Positions 33,401 to 41,639 of a DNA stretch of 64,000 nucleotides are shown in pieces; within the stretch, counting starts at the first letter, position 1, and every line of letters starts with the position of its first letter. The notes under the pieces are model-generated. The model had not been told where the DNA came from. It saw nothing but the letters and a program-made list of their open reading frames with translations, and searched no databases. The stretch is from Paenibacillus pectinilyticus (GTDB lineage Bacteria; Bacillota; Bacilli; Paenibacillales; NBRC-103111): positions 309,017 through 373,016 of the forward strand of contig NZ_LYPC01000012.1 in the NCBI RefSeq assembly GCF_001700435.1, in the 5' to 3' direction. The translations under genes were made by a program, and so were the position numbers.

Positions 33401-35032
33401 AGCCAGAAGCTCAAGACGAAGGTTCGCATCTACCTGTGCAAATACCGGAAGACGAGCTCCAGCGATAACACGTGTGGAGAAATGCTCCATTTCACGGTCA
33501 CGGTCGATAGCAGGATTCGTTACAACGGCTACACTTTCTTTAATGAAGTCAGGCACGTTCTGACGTTCCCATGCAAGAGCAGCATGCGGTGAATCATGAC
33601 CCAATGAACGAATCGGCTCAGCGCCAGTTTCAGACATTGTTTCAATGTGTGAAATGCCGTCACGATCCCAGCCAAATGCACTATACACTTGATCTGTTGC
33701 TATAACATTCTCATGAAGTTCTGCTTCTGTATTTGTTGGAGCAGGGTTCAAATAAGAGCGAAGACCGCCAAAGTTCACGCGCTTGCTTACGCGATCATAG
33801 ACCAAGCTTTGTACTTCATGGTAAGGAATGACTTGAATGTGTTCGCCAGGTGTAAGAACAACACCCACTTTTTCGCCTGGTGCAATTGGTTTCGGATCAG
33901 CAACCATCTCGCCAACCGTGATAACACCTTGCTCAGAGGAGAAGTAGAGAGACGTGTCACTTTCAACCATCCATACAGGACGAAGACCAAGTGCATCAAC
34001 ACTGAAAATACATTCGTTGCCATAACGGGAGACAATCCCCGCAGGACCTTGGGCAAAATGGCCCCAAACTTGACGGTAGTAGACATAGAGATCTTGAAGT
34101 TCCGGACGGAACTGTTTCATTTCATTAATAATAGGAGGGAAAACCATTTCCATGGCTTCAAAGAGGGACAATCCAAAACGATGAATGAATGTTTCGATTG
34201 TTCTATTCATGTCTTGGGAGTCAGATCCACCGCTAACGAGTGGAACGCCCACCATGTCAGCCTCAAGACGAAGTTTTTTGACTGTGTTGATTTCACCGTT
34301 GTGTCCAAGAAGGGAGAACGGCTGCACGCGGAAGAAGCTAGACAGTGTGTTCGTTGAATAACGGTTGTGACCAATCGTTACTTGGGATGCAAATAACGGA
34401 TCGCGCAAGTCGTTAAAATATTTAGGCAGGATGCTTGCAGCACCTAGTACTTTGTAAGCAGATGTTACATTGCTAAGTGTAGCAACGTGTACGTTGTAAC
34501 GATCTTCGATCGCAATATGCAGCTCATAAAGGTGATCGGCAACTTGACCTTCTGTTTTGTTGCTGATCGCTGCAATTTGCCAAAATGTTGGCTCATCGAG
34601 CAAACCGTTAGCGCCCAGCGAACCGCTGTCAACAAGGTTTTCTTGCTCGAGAATAATGGATACATCATGGGAGGCAAAAAGCTCGCGAATGCCGTTTTGA
34701 ATCTCAGCAGCAGTCAGGTCCAGGTTGCGTGGAACAAAGATGTGTCCAACAGAAAAACGGTTGTCATAAGCAAGTTTGCTGTCCAGACCCGCGTCTGTTA
34801 ATTTCTTTTCCCAGAGAGCACGTGGAATATCTGTTAGAATACCGCAACCATCGCCTTCACCATTGATAAATCCAGAACGATGTTCCATTTTAACTAGTGC
34901 ATCAATCGTTTTTTGGATGTTATCTCGGGAAGGATGACCATTCTTTTCAATAATACAAATAATACCGCAGCTGTCGTGTTCAGTTCCTAGTAGATCTTGA
35001 AAACGGCCTTCATTACGCATAATTTCATTCAT
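30491..35032 (-). CDS. gltB: glutamate synthase, large subunit
   Basis: 1513 residues, the usual size. Transfers the glutamine amide to 2-oxoglutarate, giving two glutamates. Domains: N-terminal Ntn amidotransferase after a 21-residue propeptide, nucleophile Cys22 (HDSCGIICI); central domain; FMN-binding synthase domain (~830-1200, GEGGEIKDMLGRYKKTRGAQ, SGFDGGTGAA) with the 3Fe-4S cysteines CTTCRGCHLDTCHVG; and a C-terminal beta-helix with GGAEDGLGK and GSVGKSFGYGAQKG. No small subunit (gltD) adjoins; the neighbours are unrelated. The start codon lacks a site at normal distance, but a hairpin may bring one close (see the leader entry). Confidence 0.97.
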   Translation of the reverse strand: MNEIMRNEGRFQDLLGTEHDSCGIICIIEKNGHPSRDNIQKTIDALVKMEHRSGFINGEGDGCGILTDIPRALWEKKLTDAGLDSKLAYDNRFSVGHIFVPRNLDLTAAEIQNGIRELFASHDVSIILEQENLVDSGSLGANGLLDEPTFWQIAAISNKTEGQVADHLYELHIAIEDRYNVHVATLSNVTSAYKVLGAASILPKYFNDLRDPLFASQVTIGHNRYSTNTLSSFFRVQPFSLLGHNGEINTVKKLRLEADMVGVPLVSGGSDSQDMNRTIETFIHRFGLSLFEAMEMVFPPIINEMKQFRPELQDLYVYYRQVWGHFAQGPAGIVSRYGNECIFSVDALGLRPVWMVESDTSLYFSSEQGVITVGEMVADPKPIAPGEKVGVVLTPGEHIQVIPYHEVQSLVYDRVSKRVNFGGLRSYLNPAPTNTEAELHENVIATDQVYSAFGWDRDGISHIETMSETGAEPIRSLGHDSPHAALAWERQNVPDFIKESVAVVTNPAIDRDREMEHFSTRVIAGARLPVFAQVDANLRLELLAPLVLEGTNGVGSEENLSQPSLEQLLAQFRAQGDNKVAVLSTTFARGTSLQDGLNKLAADAISAARDGAVLLVLDDAEAHQNDRLWLDPHLVVSKIDIALRAEKLGFGDNLRRHVTLILRSAAIRSLHDIAVACGLGADVISPYLLFATASDKEGNAAAARKVYAALTKGLEKVISTIGTHELRGYTRFFSSIGFHPEVSEVLDIVNYLGSEKAGTGFAQLEAEAEARYADFTNAKAKAAKNFRFFQRMWKALGDAASGAAPYSDYRDKLREEEKKNPISIRHIAGFKAISDGRQPLDPSQVDISIGGHSLPMLISSMSFGSQNETAFRAYAEAGERLNMVTMNGEGGEIKDMLGRYKKTRGAQVASGRFGVNIELANAVAFLEIKIGQGAKPGEGGHLPGSKVTAKIAEARNATIGSDLISPSNNHDIYSIEDLAQIISELKEGSGRKAKIIVKIPVVPGIGTIAVGVAKAGADVITLSGFDGGTGAARIHSLTHVGLPTEIGTKLAHVALIEAGLRHRVELWSDGGLKSGADVVKMVMLGANRAGFGSIAMQSIGCTTCRGCHLDTCHVGIATQIDSMEEAEEKGLRRFVPRVFDTAVDSLVRLFGGIGEEVREVVASLGYNSLQELVGRSDLLEQISHNERIDLSDILRFVPMHNISDAERALEEAAVSSDIRIAAGTEGLDFFPESVSFDGPVVRNWSKVDAESRILGTRYSSHRVRDRYNNSYDELPTVALNLIDGSVPGNGLAAFNARGVNITVHGGAEDGLGKMAFGGKVAIVKSLGQNNTFINGSVGKSFGYGAQKGLFLIQGSADTRACIRFSGADVVFGGEITTPLQDELGGLAARANLKGFAFEYMTNGRAVVMGDPGPWICAGMTGGVIYQRLVPEMGLDQAAIERRIAKGAKVKLEPIGLQSKKDLTELLTAYHAELANSGQSEAAAKIEGLLSNLEANFIRISPVNMQADQSVATE

Positions 35033-35039
35033 TTGCTCT

Positions 35040-35067
35040 GGTCAGTCGCCTGACCGTCACCCCCCAT
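35040..35067 (-). promoter_or_regulatory. gltB leader: hairpin between a distant Shine-Dalgarno and the start codon
   Basis: Reading the minus strand: GGGGGGTGAC, then GGTCAGGCGACTGACC (perfect 6-bp stem, GCGA tetraloop of GNRA type), then AGAGCAA and the ATG. The G-rich SD is 25 nt from the ATG in linear distance, but about 9 nt when the hairpin is folded. No other ribosome-binding site is visible. Confidence 0.6.
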
Positions 35068-35091
35068 ACATAATTAAACTCCTCTTACTTT

Positions 35092-35208
35092 CCACATCGG
35101 AAAGTACAAGTTTTCGGTTCCCGAAAACAGCTTTCCTATTGGCGATAAAACCACCATGTAAACGCGGTCGCTCATCTGTGAATAGCCTCGATTAAGGTTT
35201 TCTCGCGC
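35092..35208 (+). repeat. dispersed structured element, copy 2
   Basis: CCACAT; outer stem GGAAAG/CTTTCC; inner hairpin TTTTCGG-TTC-CCGAAAA; TTGGCGATAAAA...ACGCGGTCGCTCAT; then CCT/AGG hairpin with TTTTCTC in place of the ACTT/AAGT of other copies. It is read away from gltB, starting 60 bp upstream of that gene. It lies in a 745-bp gene-free gap that otherwise holds AT-rich DNA, a cre-like site and a terminator-like hairpin. Confidence 0.85.
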
Positions 35209-35546
35209 TTCTTGCATTTTGGCACGGTCGAGCCTGCTAGCTATCCTATTTCCGGGACAAATCCACAATGTGGGCTAAATCCGAAATATGCATAATCGTG
35301 TATAAAAATGCAATTTAACTGAATATCATGCCAATTTGCTGGAGATTAGTCTCTTAAAATACGGCATAAATCGACTCGTAGGAAAGTAAGGCATCACACA
35401 CAAAAAACCATGCAGTATTTGTAAATCATGCCCTAAGTTTCTAGGAAAATACTGTGAAAACAAGCGATTTCGCTAAAAGGGTAAAAGTAATCTTAGAATA
35501 GCATGAAAAAGTTCATCCGACAATACTTGCAGACCGAAATCGTAAA

Positions 35547-35560
35547 TGTAAGCGTTACCT
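35547..35560. promoter_or_regulatory. putative cre (CcpA) site
   Basis: TGTAAGCGTTACCT fits TGWAARCGYTWNCW in all fixed positions. It is 515 bp upstream of gltB and 218 bp beyond the hemL stop, so its target is uncertain. Confidence 0.4.
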
Positions 35561-35621
35561 TTTTTGTATACAGGTGAATAAAAGCACAATTCTTACAACT
35601 CATGTAAGGGTAGAAAGACGA

Positions 35622-35655
35622 ACGAACTATAATCCTGAGAGGATCATAGTTCGTT
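35622..35655 (-). terminator. long hairpin, probable hemL terminator
   Basis: ACGAACTATAATCCT pairs with AGGATCATAGTTCGT (one mismatch). On the minus strand a T/C-rich tail (TCGTCTTTCT) follows. It lies about 120 bp downstream of hemL. Confidence 0.6.
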
Positions 35656-35777
35656 TCTGGGACAAGCTGGTGTAGGCAGGGAAGTGCTGGAAACGAGAAA
35701 TATCTGTTGATTTTCCTATGAAAACTAGTCTTTTTGACTCATCGAGTGTCATGTGAGAGCTCTAGGTTTGCTGCAGT

Positions 35778-37124
35778 TTAGCGTGTTTTCATGATTTGGA
35801 AAGCACGGTCGGCGGCTTCGAGTGTCTGAGCAATGTCTTCATCCGTGTGCGCGATCGTCATGAACCAAGCTTCATATTTGGAAGGGGCAAGGTTGATGCC
35901 TTGCTCCAGCATGAGACGGAAGAAATCAGCGAAGCGTTCGCCATCGGTATCTTGGGCTTCATCAAAGTTGGTGATCGGATGATCGCAAAAATGGGTAGAG
36001 AAGGCGCCGCCGATGCGATTCAGCGTGAGGGCGATGCCATGGCGGGCGGCGGATGAGGCGATGCCGTCCGCGAGGGTCTTGCCAAGCTGCTCGAGCTTGG
36101 CGTAGACGCCGGCCTGCTGGAGCACCTCCAAGCAGGCGATGCCGGCCGAGATGGAGGCGGGGTTCCCCGCCATCGTGCCGGCTTGATACGCAGGTCCGAG
36201 CGGAGCGACCTGCTCCATCACAGCCTTGCGGCCCCCGTAGGCCCCGATCGGCAGCCCGCCGCCGATCACTTTGCCGAGGGCCGTCAGGTCCGGTTCGACG
36301 GCAGCGAAGCGCGCCGCCGCCTCGGTAGGGCCTCCCTCTACGATAGGGAGGCCTTCATAGGTCTGTGCCGCTCCATAATGGAAGCGGAACGCCGTGATGA
36401 CCTCGTCGTAGATGACGAGGGCGCCGTGCTTGCGAGCAGCTGCGCAGAGCTGCTCGAGGTAACCGGCATGGGGCATGACCATGCCGAAGTTGCCGACGAT
36501 GGGCTCCACCATCACCGCGGCAACGTCTTCACCCCAACGCGCAAGCGCGGTTTCAAGTGCCGGAATGTCATTGAACGGCACGGTGATGACCTCTTGTGCG
36601 ATGCTCGCCGGCACGCCTGCGCTGTCCGGTATGCCCAGTGTGGACGGCCCGGAGCCGGCCGCTACGAGCACGAGATCCGAGTGGCCGTGGTAGCACCCGG
36701 CGAACTTAATGATCTTGGTGCGCTTCGTGAACGCGCGCGCCACGCGGATCGTCGTCATCACGGCCTCGGTTCCGGAGTTGACGAAGCGCACTTTGTCGAG
36801 CGAGGGAATCGCCGACTTCAGCATCTTGGCGAACTCGATCTCGAGTTCGGTCGGGGTGCCGTACAGCGTGCCGTTCTGTGCGGCGCGGCAGATCGCTTCG
36901 GTCACGTGCGGATGCGCGTGACCGGTAATGATGGGACCGTAGGCGGCGAGGTAGTCAATGAAGCGATTCCCGTCTACATCCCAGAAGTGCGCGCCTTGCG
37001 CACGCTTCATGAAGACGGGGGCGCCGCCGCCGACAGCTTTGAATGAGCGGGATGGGGAGTTGACCCCACCGACGATGTGTTTTAGTGCTTCTTGGTAAAG
37101 TACTTCGGATTGCTTGCGTTCCAT
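35778..37124 (-). CDS. hemL: glutamate-1-semialdehyde 2,1-aminomutase
   Basis: PLP enzyme that moves the amino group of glutamate-1-semialdehyde to give 5-aminolevulinate for heme. 448 residues: [16 protein letters not shown] at the N-terminus, [31 protein letters not shown], and the PLP-binding Lys in [15 protein letters not shown]. The ATG with AAAGGA upstream replaces a longer frame of 21 codons. No other heme gene adjoins, so this may be the stand-alone paralogue (GsaB of B. subtilis) rather than the member of the hemAXCDBL operon. The gene is markedly GC-rich in its middle part. Confidence 0.94.
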   Translation of the reverse strand: MERKQSEVLYQEALKHIVGGVNSPSRSFKAVGGGAPVFMKRAQGAHFWDVDGNRFIDYLAAYGPIITGHAHPHVTEAICRAAQNGTLYGTPTELEIEFAKMLKSAIPSLDKVRFVNSGTEAVMTTIRVARAFTKRTKIIKFAGCYHGHSDLVLVAAGSGPSTLGIPDSAGVPASIAQEVITVPFNDIPALETALARWGEDVAAVMVEPIVGNFGMVMPHAGYLEQLCAAARKHGALVIYDEVITAFRFHYGAAQTYEGLPIVEGGPTEAAARFAAVEPDLTALGKVIGGGLPIGAYGGRKAVMEQVAPLGPAYQAGTMAGNPASISAGIACLEVLQQAGVYAKLEQLGKTLADGIASSAARHGIALTLNRIGGAFSTHFCDHPITNFDEAQDTDGERFADFFRLMLEQGINLAPSKYEAWFMTIAHTDEDIAQTLEAADRAFQIMKTR

Positions 37125-37330
37125 GAGCGTATCATTCCTTTTATATGTAGTAGTTTTTGTGGTTTTTGAATTTGATAGAGAATTCATGACGAGTGTGTGG
37201 CAGTGGCAGTCTCAATCGAAAGGGAACGAGAGGGCGCTATTTATGACGTTTCCCGCTTTTTGGGGAAGTTGCGGAACGTGGTTCCACTATTGCAACGAAA
37301 ACACGTGAATTTCCACCGAAAACTGCGAAA

Positions 37331-37480
37331 TAGCGCACTGACGTTCCGCTACGGTTGCAAATTGGCTAATCTGGTGGAAATAGCGCACTGACGTTCCGCT
37401 ACGGTTGCAAATTAGCTAATCTGGTGGAAATAGCGCACTGACGTTCCGCATTGATCGCAAATTGGCTATTCTGTTGCAAA
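37331..37480. repeat. 50-bp tandem repeat, three copies
   Basis: Units start with TAGCGCACTGACGTTCCGC and end with GGTGGAAA. Two are identical but for one base and the third diverges in its second half; a fourth start (TAGCGGAGTC) follows. Partial reverse-complement versions (GCGGAACGT, GGGCGCTATTT) lie just left, at 37230-37290. They occupy the 480-bp gap between the hemL promoter side and the LCP terminator. No ORF or transposase is seen. Confidence 0.9.
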
Positions 37481-37548
37481 TAGCGGAGTCGCTCGCGATT
37501 ATTCTATTTCGAAATCCGCCGCACCGAGTGAATCAGCACTCATACAAA

Positions 37549-37576
37549 AAATAAGAGTGGATACCCACTCTTATTA
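37549..37576. terminator. intrinsic terminator of the LCP gene
   Basis: AATAAGAGTGG-ATAC-CCACTCTTATT is a perfect hairpin, A-rich on the side that becomes the T-tail of the minus transcript. Confidence 0.85.
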
Positions 37577-37608
37577 TCCGTTCGTAAGTATTCATACTTT
37601 CTACCGAT

Positions 37609-38667
37609 TTACTTGGCGGTCTTCCCAGTCGCCTTCGGCGTCGGTGTGGGACTCGGCTTGGTTGAAGGCTTCGTAGGACCTGTATCGGCGTCCGCGGTGC
37701 CTGCGAACAAGTCTTTCACATATTTCTGAAGATCTGCTTTATCCGCCGTAATCACGGATGCACCGCGGATATTCTTCTCTACAAGAAGATCAGAGGGTGG
37801 CAGCTGCGATGAGATAATGCCATCCGCCTTAGCTTCATAGCCAAGCGTTCCGAGCTTGAGCATGTCCGTAACGCTGAGATTCGTATCAATATACGGATCG
37901 ATCGCATTCAGAATGCGCGGCAGTTTGATCAAGGAAGAGGTGGACTGCATTTTACTCGCTACAGCCGTTAGGAACTTCCGTTGTCGCTCTGTTCGGGAGA
38001 AATCGGATAAGGCATCATGACGGAAGCGAACGTATTGGAGGGCCGTTTTGCCGTCCAAGTGCTGCTGTCCCTTTTTCAAATTAATATCATACACATGGTC
38101 GTCCTCGGAGTCGGTATACTTCATATCCTTCTCGACATCGATATCGATGCCGCCGACAGCATCAATGAGGGCGATGAACCCTTTGAAATCGGTGTAGACA
38201 TAATATTGGACCGGAATGCCAAGCAAATCACTGACGGTTTTCATAGCCAAATTCGGGCCGCCCGTCGTAATTGCGGTATTAATGCGATCGTCGCCTTCGC
38301 CAGGGATTTTCACATAGGTATCCCGCAGAATGGAGAACAGATAAGCTTTCTTCGTCACAGGATCGATCGAGGCGAGCATAATACTATCCGAACGCGGCAG
38401 CTCATTTTTCACCATCCCACGCGAATCTCCGCCTAAGATCAAAATGTTCACGCGCTGCTTGCCTTCCCATTTGGGCGGGGTGTACTTATCCCCTTTTTCC
38501 TTCACGGTATTGGGAATTAAGGAAGCACTGCCGCTGCCTTTCCCATCCACATTGTCCGATTTGTGTGAAATATTATTGGCAAAGCTATAGAACGCATAGG
38601 AATAATAGCCAGCGACCACCAACAGAAGCAAGGCAATCAGGAGCAGAGATCGTTTGAAGATTTTCAT
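37609..38667 (-). CDS. LytR-CpsA-Psr (LCP) family protein
   Basis: Membrane-anchored phosphotransferase that attaches anionic glycopolymers, such as teichoic acids, to peptidoglycan. 352 residues: one N-terminal transmembrane helix (SLLLIALLLLVVAGYYSYAF), then the LCP domain at ~75-280. Conserved Asp/Arg pyrophosphate-binding residues appear as DSRGMVKNELPRSDSIMLAS and FSILRDTYVKIPG, plus LQYVRFRHDALSDFSRTERQ. The C-terminus is a flexible Thr/Pro/Lys tail (PSTKPSPTPTPKATGK). RBS GAAAGGAGC precedes the ATG. A truncated copy of the dispersed element lies 122 bp upstream in the same orientation. Confidence 0.94.
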   Translation of the reverse strand: MKIFKRSLLLIALLLLVVAGYYSYAFYSFANNISHKSDNVDGKGSGSASLIPNTVKEKGDKYTPPKWEGKQRVNILILGGDSRGMVKNELPRSDSIMLASIDPVTKKAYLFSILRDTYVKIPGEGDDRINTAITTGGPNLAMKTVSDLLGIPVQYYVYTDFKGFIALIDAVGGIDIDVEKDMKYTDSEDDHVYDINLKKGQQHLDGKTALQYVRFRHDALSDFSRTERQRKFLTAVASKMQSTSSLIKLPRILNAIDPYIDTNLSVTDMLKLGTLGYEAKADGIISSQLPPSDLLVEKNIRGASVITADKADLQKYVKDLFAGTADADTGPTKPSTKPSPTPTPKATGKTAK

Positions 38668-38788
38668 GCTATGTAAGCTCCTTTCATAAGTGAATATGGG
38701 GGAATAGTAGGCGAAAAAAATGGAATTCTAATCTGTACTTTTTTTTCTTACAGAATTACTGTATCATGAGCATGTTATAGGTTGGTTG

Positions 38789-38836
38789 TTAGAAAGACGT
38801 TTTTGGGAACCGAAAAGTTAAACTTTCTTATGTGGT
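38789..38836 (-). repeat. dispersed structured element, copy 4 (first module only)
   Basis: On the minus strand: CCACATAAGAAAG, hairpin TTTTCGG-TTC-CCAAAAA and right arm CTTTCT restoring the outer stem. The TTGGCGATAAAA block and terminator-like hairpin are missing. It lies upstream of the LCP gene in the sense orientation. Confidence 0.75.
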
Positions 38837-38954
38837 AAGAAACACCATTATGATCCATATTATAGATGCTACGAAACTTCGATAGCAAGTTATGACGAAT
38901 GTTGCCGTAATCTGTAATCTGTAACCGAGACGACAAAGTCAGGGGGAAAGACGC

Positions 38955-40007
38955 ATGTTAGCAATAGATGTACAAATGCTTCGCAAAGAATTCCAAGTGC
39001 AACAAAGCCGCGGAGGCTTAAAGGGAGCCGTACAAGATTTATTCAAACGAGAGTATAAGCAAATCACAGCCGTGAAGGACATCTCCTTCCAGATTCCAAA
39101 GGGCGAAATTTGTGGATATATTGGTGAAAATGGAGCTGGGAAGTCAACTACGATCAAGATGCTTACGGGTATTCTCGTACCGACATCGGGCCATCTCATG
39201 GTGAACGGCTATGTGCCTTTCAAAGAACGTGAGAAATTCGTTGCTGAGATCGGTGTGGTGTTCGGCCAACGCAGCCAGCTGTGGTGGGACATTGGTGTTG
39301 TTGAATCCTTTCAACTATTGAAAAAGGTGTACCGCGTTTCAGATGCCGATTACCGAAAGCGCCTCGACGAGCTCGTTGATCGCCTTCAACTATCCGATCT
39401 ACTTACACGACCTGTCCGCAAGCTGAGCTTGGGTCAGCGGATGCGCTGTGAGTTGGCGGCATCGCTCATTCACAACCCGAAGATCTTGTTCTTAGACGAG
39501 CCGACGATCGGCCTCGATATTATTGTCAAAACCGAAATTCGTGAATTCCTGAAATCGCTGAATCAACGGTATGAAACGACCATCTTGCTAACGACGCACG
39601 ATCTGCAAGACATCGAAGCATTATGCTCCCGTGTTATTATGCTAGATGACGGCCGAATTATTTATGACGGTGGCTTGGAAGAGCTGAAAGCCAGATGGGG
39701 CAAGGGAAAAGAAGTTGTGCTTCAGTTCGAGCATCCGACCACCTTGGCACGCCTGCAAGAGTTAACCTCAGGTTTGGATGTCGCTTGGCAGCTTGAGAAC
39801 GAGCTTTCGGCCAAAGTGTTCATCCCATACGAAAGAGCAAACATCTCGGATGTGTTAAGCCGCGTCGTAGGTGTCCTGCAAATTCAGGATATTAAGATCA
39901 ACGAAACGAATACTGACGATATCGTGCGTGAAATTTATAAATCCGGCTCAGCCGAAGTGAAGCGTTTGGACATCCCGCAGCCTGAGGGAGTCACGACCCA
40001 TGTTTAG
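38955..40007 (+). CDS. ABC-2 type transporter, ATP-binding protein
   Basis: 350 residues. Walker A GENGAGKSTTIK, signature LSLGQRMRCELAA, Walker B ILFLDEPTIGLD and switch His in LLTTHDLQDIEAL, all within residues ~20-250. The C-terminal ~90 residues are a regulatory/extension domain as in NatA/DrrA-type exporters. The substrate is unknown. RBS AGGGGGAAAG precedes the ATG. The 3' end overlaps the first permease by 8 nt, so the complex is made from one transcript with coupled translation. Confidence 0.94.
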   Translation: MLAIDVQMLRKEFQVQQSRGGLKGAVQDLFKREYKQITAVKDISFQIPKGEICGYIGENGAGKSTTIKMLTGILVPTSGHLMVNGYVPFKEREKFVAEIGVVFGQRSQLWWDIGVVESFQLLKKVYRVSDADYRKRLDELVDRLQLSDLLTRPVRKLSLGQRMRCELAASLIHNPKILFLDEPTIGLDIIVKTEIREFLKSLNQRYETTILLTTHDLQDIEALCSRVIMLDDGRIIYDGGLEELKARWGKGKEVVLQFEHPTTLARLQELTSGLDVAWQLENELSAKVFIPYERANISDVLSRVVGVLQIQDIKINETNTDDIVREIYKSGSAEVKRLDIPQPEGVTTHV

Positions 40008-40794
40008 TGCTTATATAGAAGTAATCCGAATGAGATTTCTCATGATGCTCGCCTACCGGGTGAATTATTACAGCGGAATTCTGATCTACGCCCTGAATAT
40101 CGGTTCCTACTACTTCGTCTATAAAGCGATTTATGGTGACCAAGCCGTTATTGGCGGCCTTACACTAGGGCAAATGACGACCTATGTGGCGATTTCTTGG
40201 ATGGGCCGCGCCTTTTACTTTAACAATTTAGATCGAGAAATTGCCAATGAGATTAGGGATGGCAGCGTTGCGATTCAATTCATCCGGCCGTACAACTATA
40301 TTTTTGTGAAAATGATGCAGGGCTTAGGTGAAGGTATTTTCCGATTGTTCCTGTTCACCACACCGGGTATGGTCTTTATCTGGCTGCTGCTGCCAATTAA
40401 GTTCCCAACCGATCCAAGCTTGTGGGTCACTTACTTAGTCATGCTGTTCTTTAGTTTCCTGATCAATACGCAGTTGAATATAATCACAGGCTTGTTCGCC
40501 TTTTTCTTGGAAAATAATGAAGGCCTCATGCGCATGAAGCGCGTGGCGGTTGACTTGTTCTCGGGCCTCATTATCCCGATCTCCTTTTTCCCAGGATGGT
40601 CGAAGTCGATCTTGGAGTGGCTTCCTTTTCAAGCGATCACCTACTTACCAAGTGCAGTGTTCACTGGCAAAATTACAGGCAGCGCGATACTCCAAAATTT
40701 CGGCGTACAAGTACTATGGTTCCTGCTCCTGATTATTCCGATCTATGCCCTTTGGGTTAAATCCAAAACACGTCTATTTGTACAGGGAGGGTAG
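40000..40794 (+). CDS. ABC-2 type permease (DUF990 family), first subunit
   Basis: 264 residues with about six transmembrane helices (YYSGILIYALNIGSYYFVY near the start; LWFLLLIIPIYALWV near the end) and a conserved cytosolic loop DREIANEIRDGSVAIQFIRP. This is the pattern of the DUF990/ABC2_membrane_6 permeases that come in pairs with one ATPase. It overlaps the ATPase gene by 8 nt and the second permease starts 3 bp after its stop. Exports an unknown substrate. Confidence 0.9.
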   Translation: MFSAYIEVIRMRFLMMLAYRVNYYSGILIYALNIGSYYFVYKAIYGDQAVIGGLTLGQMTTYVAISWMGRAFYFNNLDREIANEIRDGSVAIQFIRPYNYIFVKMMQGLGEGIFRLFLFTTPGMVFIWLLLPIKFPTDPSLWVTYLVMLFFSFLINTQLNIITGLFAFFLENNEGLMRMKRVAVDLFSGLIIPISFFPGWSKSILEWLPFQAITYLPSAVFTGKITGSAILQNFGVQVLWFLLLIIPIYALWVKSKTRLFVQGG

Positions 40795-40797
40795 GGC

Positions 40798-41583
40798 ATG
40801 TTCTATATCACCCTCGTTTATGACTATTTCAAAAACTACATGAAAACAAGGCTCACCTACCGATCCGATTTCTGGATTGAAGTGTTGTCCGACTTGTTGT
40901 TCAATGGCTTGAACCTATTCTTCATTCTTGTCGTCTTTCTGCAAACGCAATCGCTCGGCGGCTGGAATCAAGAACAAATTTTGTTCATCTACGGATATTT
41001 TATGATCCCGTATGGTATATTTATTTCCTTTTTTAATTTATGGGGATTTAGCGAGCGTTATATCATCAAAGGCGAAATGGACCGTATCCTGACGCGGCCT
41101 GCGTATAATCTGTGGCAGCTCATGCTCGAGAATCTCGACCCGGCTTCCATGTTCAGCGCGTTGGCAGGATTGGTCGTGATGATCTATTCCTGGGTCAAGC
41201 TCGACCTGCCGTTCCACTGGCATGATCCGCTGATCTTCATTGTCATGGTGATAGGCTCGATCCTGATTTATGCAGGTGTATACATTTCGCTAACGGCATC
41301 AGCTTTCTTCTCAGACGCACCGACAGGCATCCTGCCGTTGATCTGGAACATTCAGAACTATGGGCGCTACCCGGCGACGATTTATAATAAGTTGTTAAAG
41401 AGTATTCTGACATGGATTCTACCGTTTGCGTTCGTTGGCTTCTATCCAGCAGCGTATTTCATCGATCCGGATAACTGGAAATGGTTCGCCCTGCTAACAC
41501 CGGTGGTTGGCATCGTGTTTTTTGTACTAGGCATTACGATCTGGAATTTTGGTGTCAAAAGATACCGCGGCGCCGGATCATAA
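40798..41583 (+). CDS. ABC-2 type permease (DUF990 family), second subunit
   Basis: 261 residues, again about six transmembrane helices, with YIIKGEMDRILTRPAYNLWQ as the counterpart of the cytosolic loop in the first permease. The two are distant paralogues and presumably form a heterodimer with an ATPase dimer. RBS CAGGGAGGG lies in the end of the previous gene. A terminator closes the three-gene operon. Confidence 0.9.
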   Translation: MFYITLVYDYFKNYMKTRLTYRSDFWIEVLSDLLFNGLNLFFILVVFLQTQSLGGWNQEQILFIYGYFMIPYGIFISFFNLWGFSERYIIKGEMDRILTRPAYNLWQLMLENLDPASMFSALAGLVVMIYSWVKLDLPFHWHDPLIFIVMVIGSILIYAGVYISLTASAFFSDAPTGILPLIWNIQNYGRYPATIYNKLLKSILTWILPFAFVGFYPAAYFIDPDNWKWFALLTPVVGIVFFVLGITIWNFGVKRYRGAGS

Positions 41584-41588
41584 GTTGG

Positions 41589-41633
41589 AGCCGTCTCCAA
41601 GGTTGCAAGTGGACCTTGTGGGACGGCTTTTTT
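41589..41633 (+). terminator. intrinsic terminator of the ABC operon
   Basis: AGCCGTCTCCAAGGT pairs with ACCTTGTGGGACGGCT, then TTTTTTG. Confidence 0.9.
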
Positions 41634-41639
41634 GCGCTG

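Noticed and set aside
33689..34357. 222-residue plus-strand frame within gltB
   Set aside because: GltB motifs run unbroken on the minus strand across this stretch; the plus frame shows no domain and no ribosome-binding site.
36183..37046. 287-residue open frame on the plus strand
   Set aside because: It is antisense to hemL in a GC-rich region where long antisense frames are common; it has no ribosome-binding site and an Arg/His/Asp-rich composition unlike real proteins.
37331..37480. CRISPR array
   Set aside because: The 50-bp units are contiguous with no spacers, and no cas genes are present.
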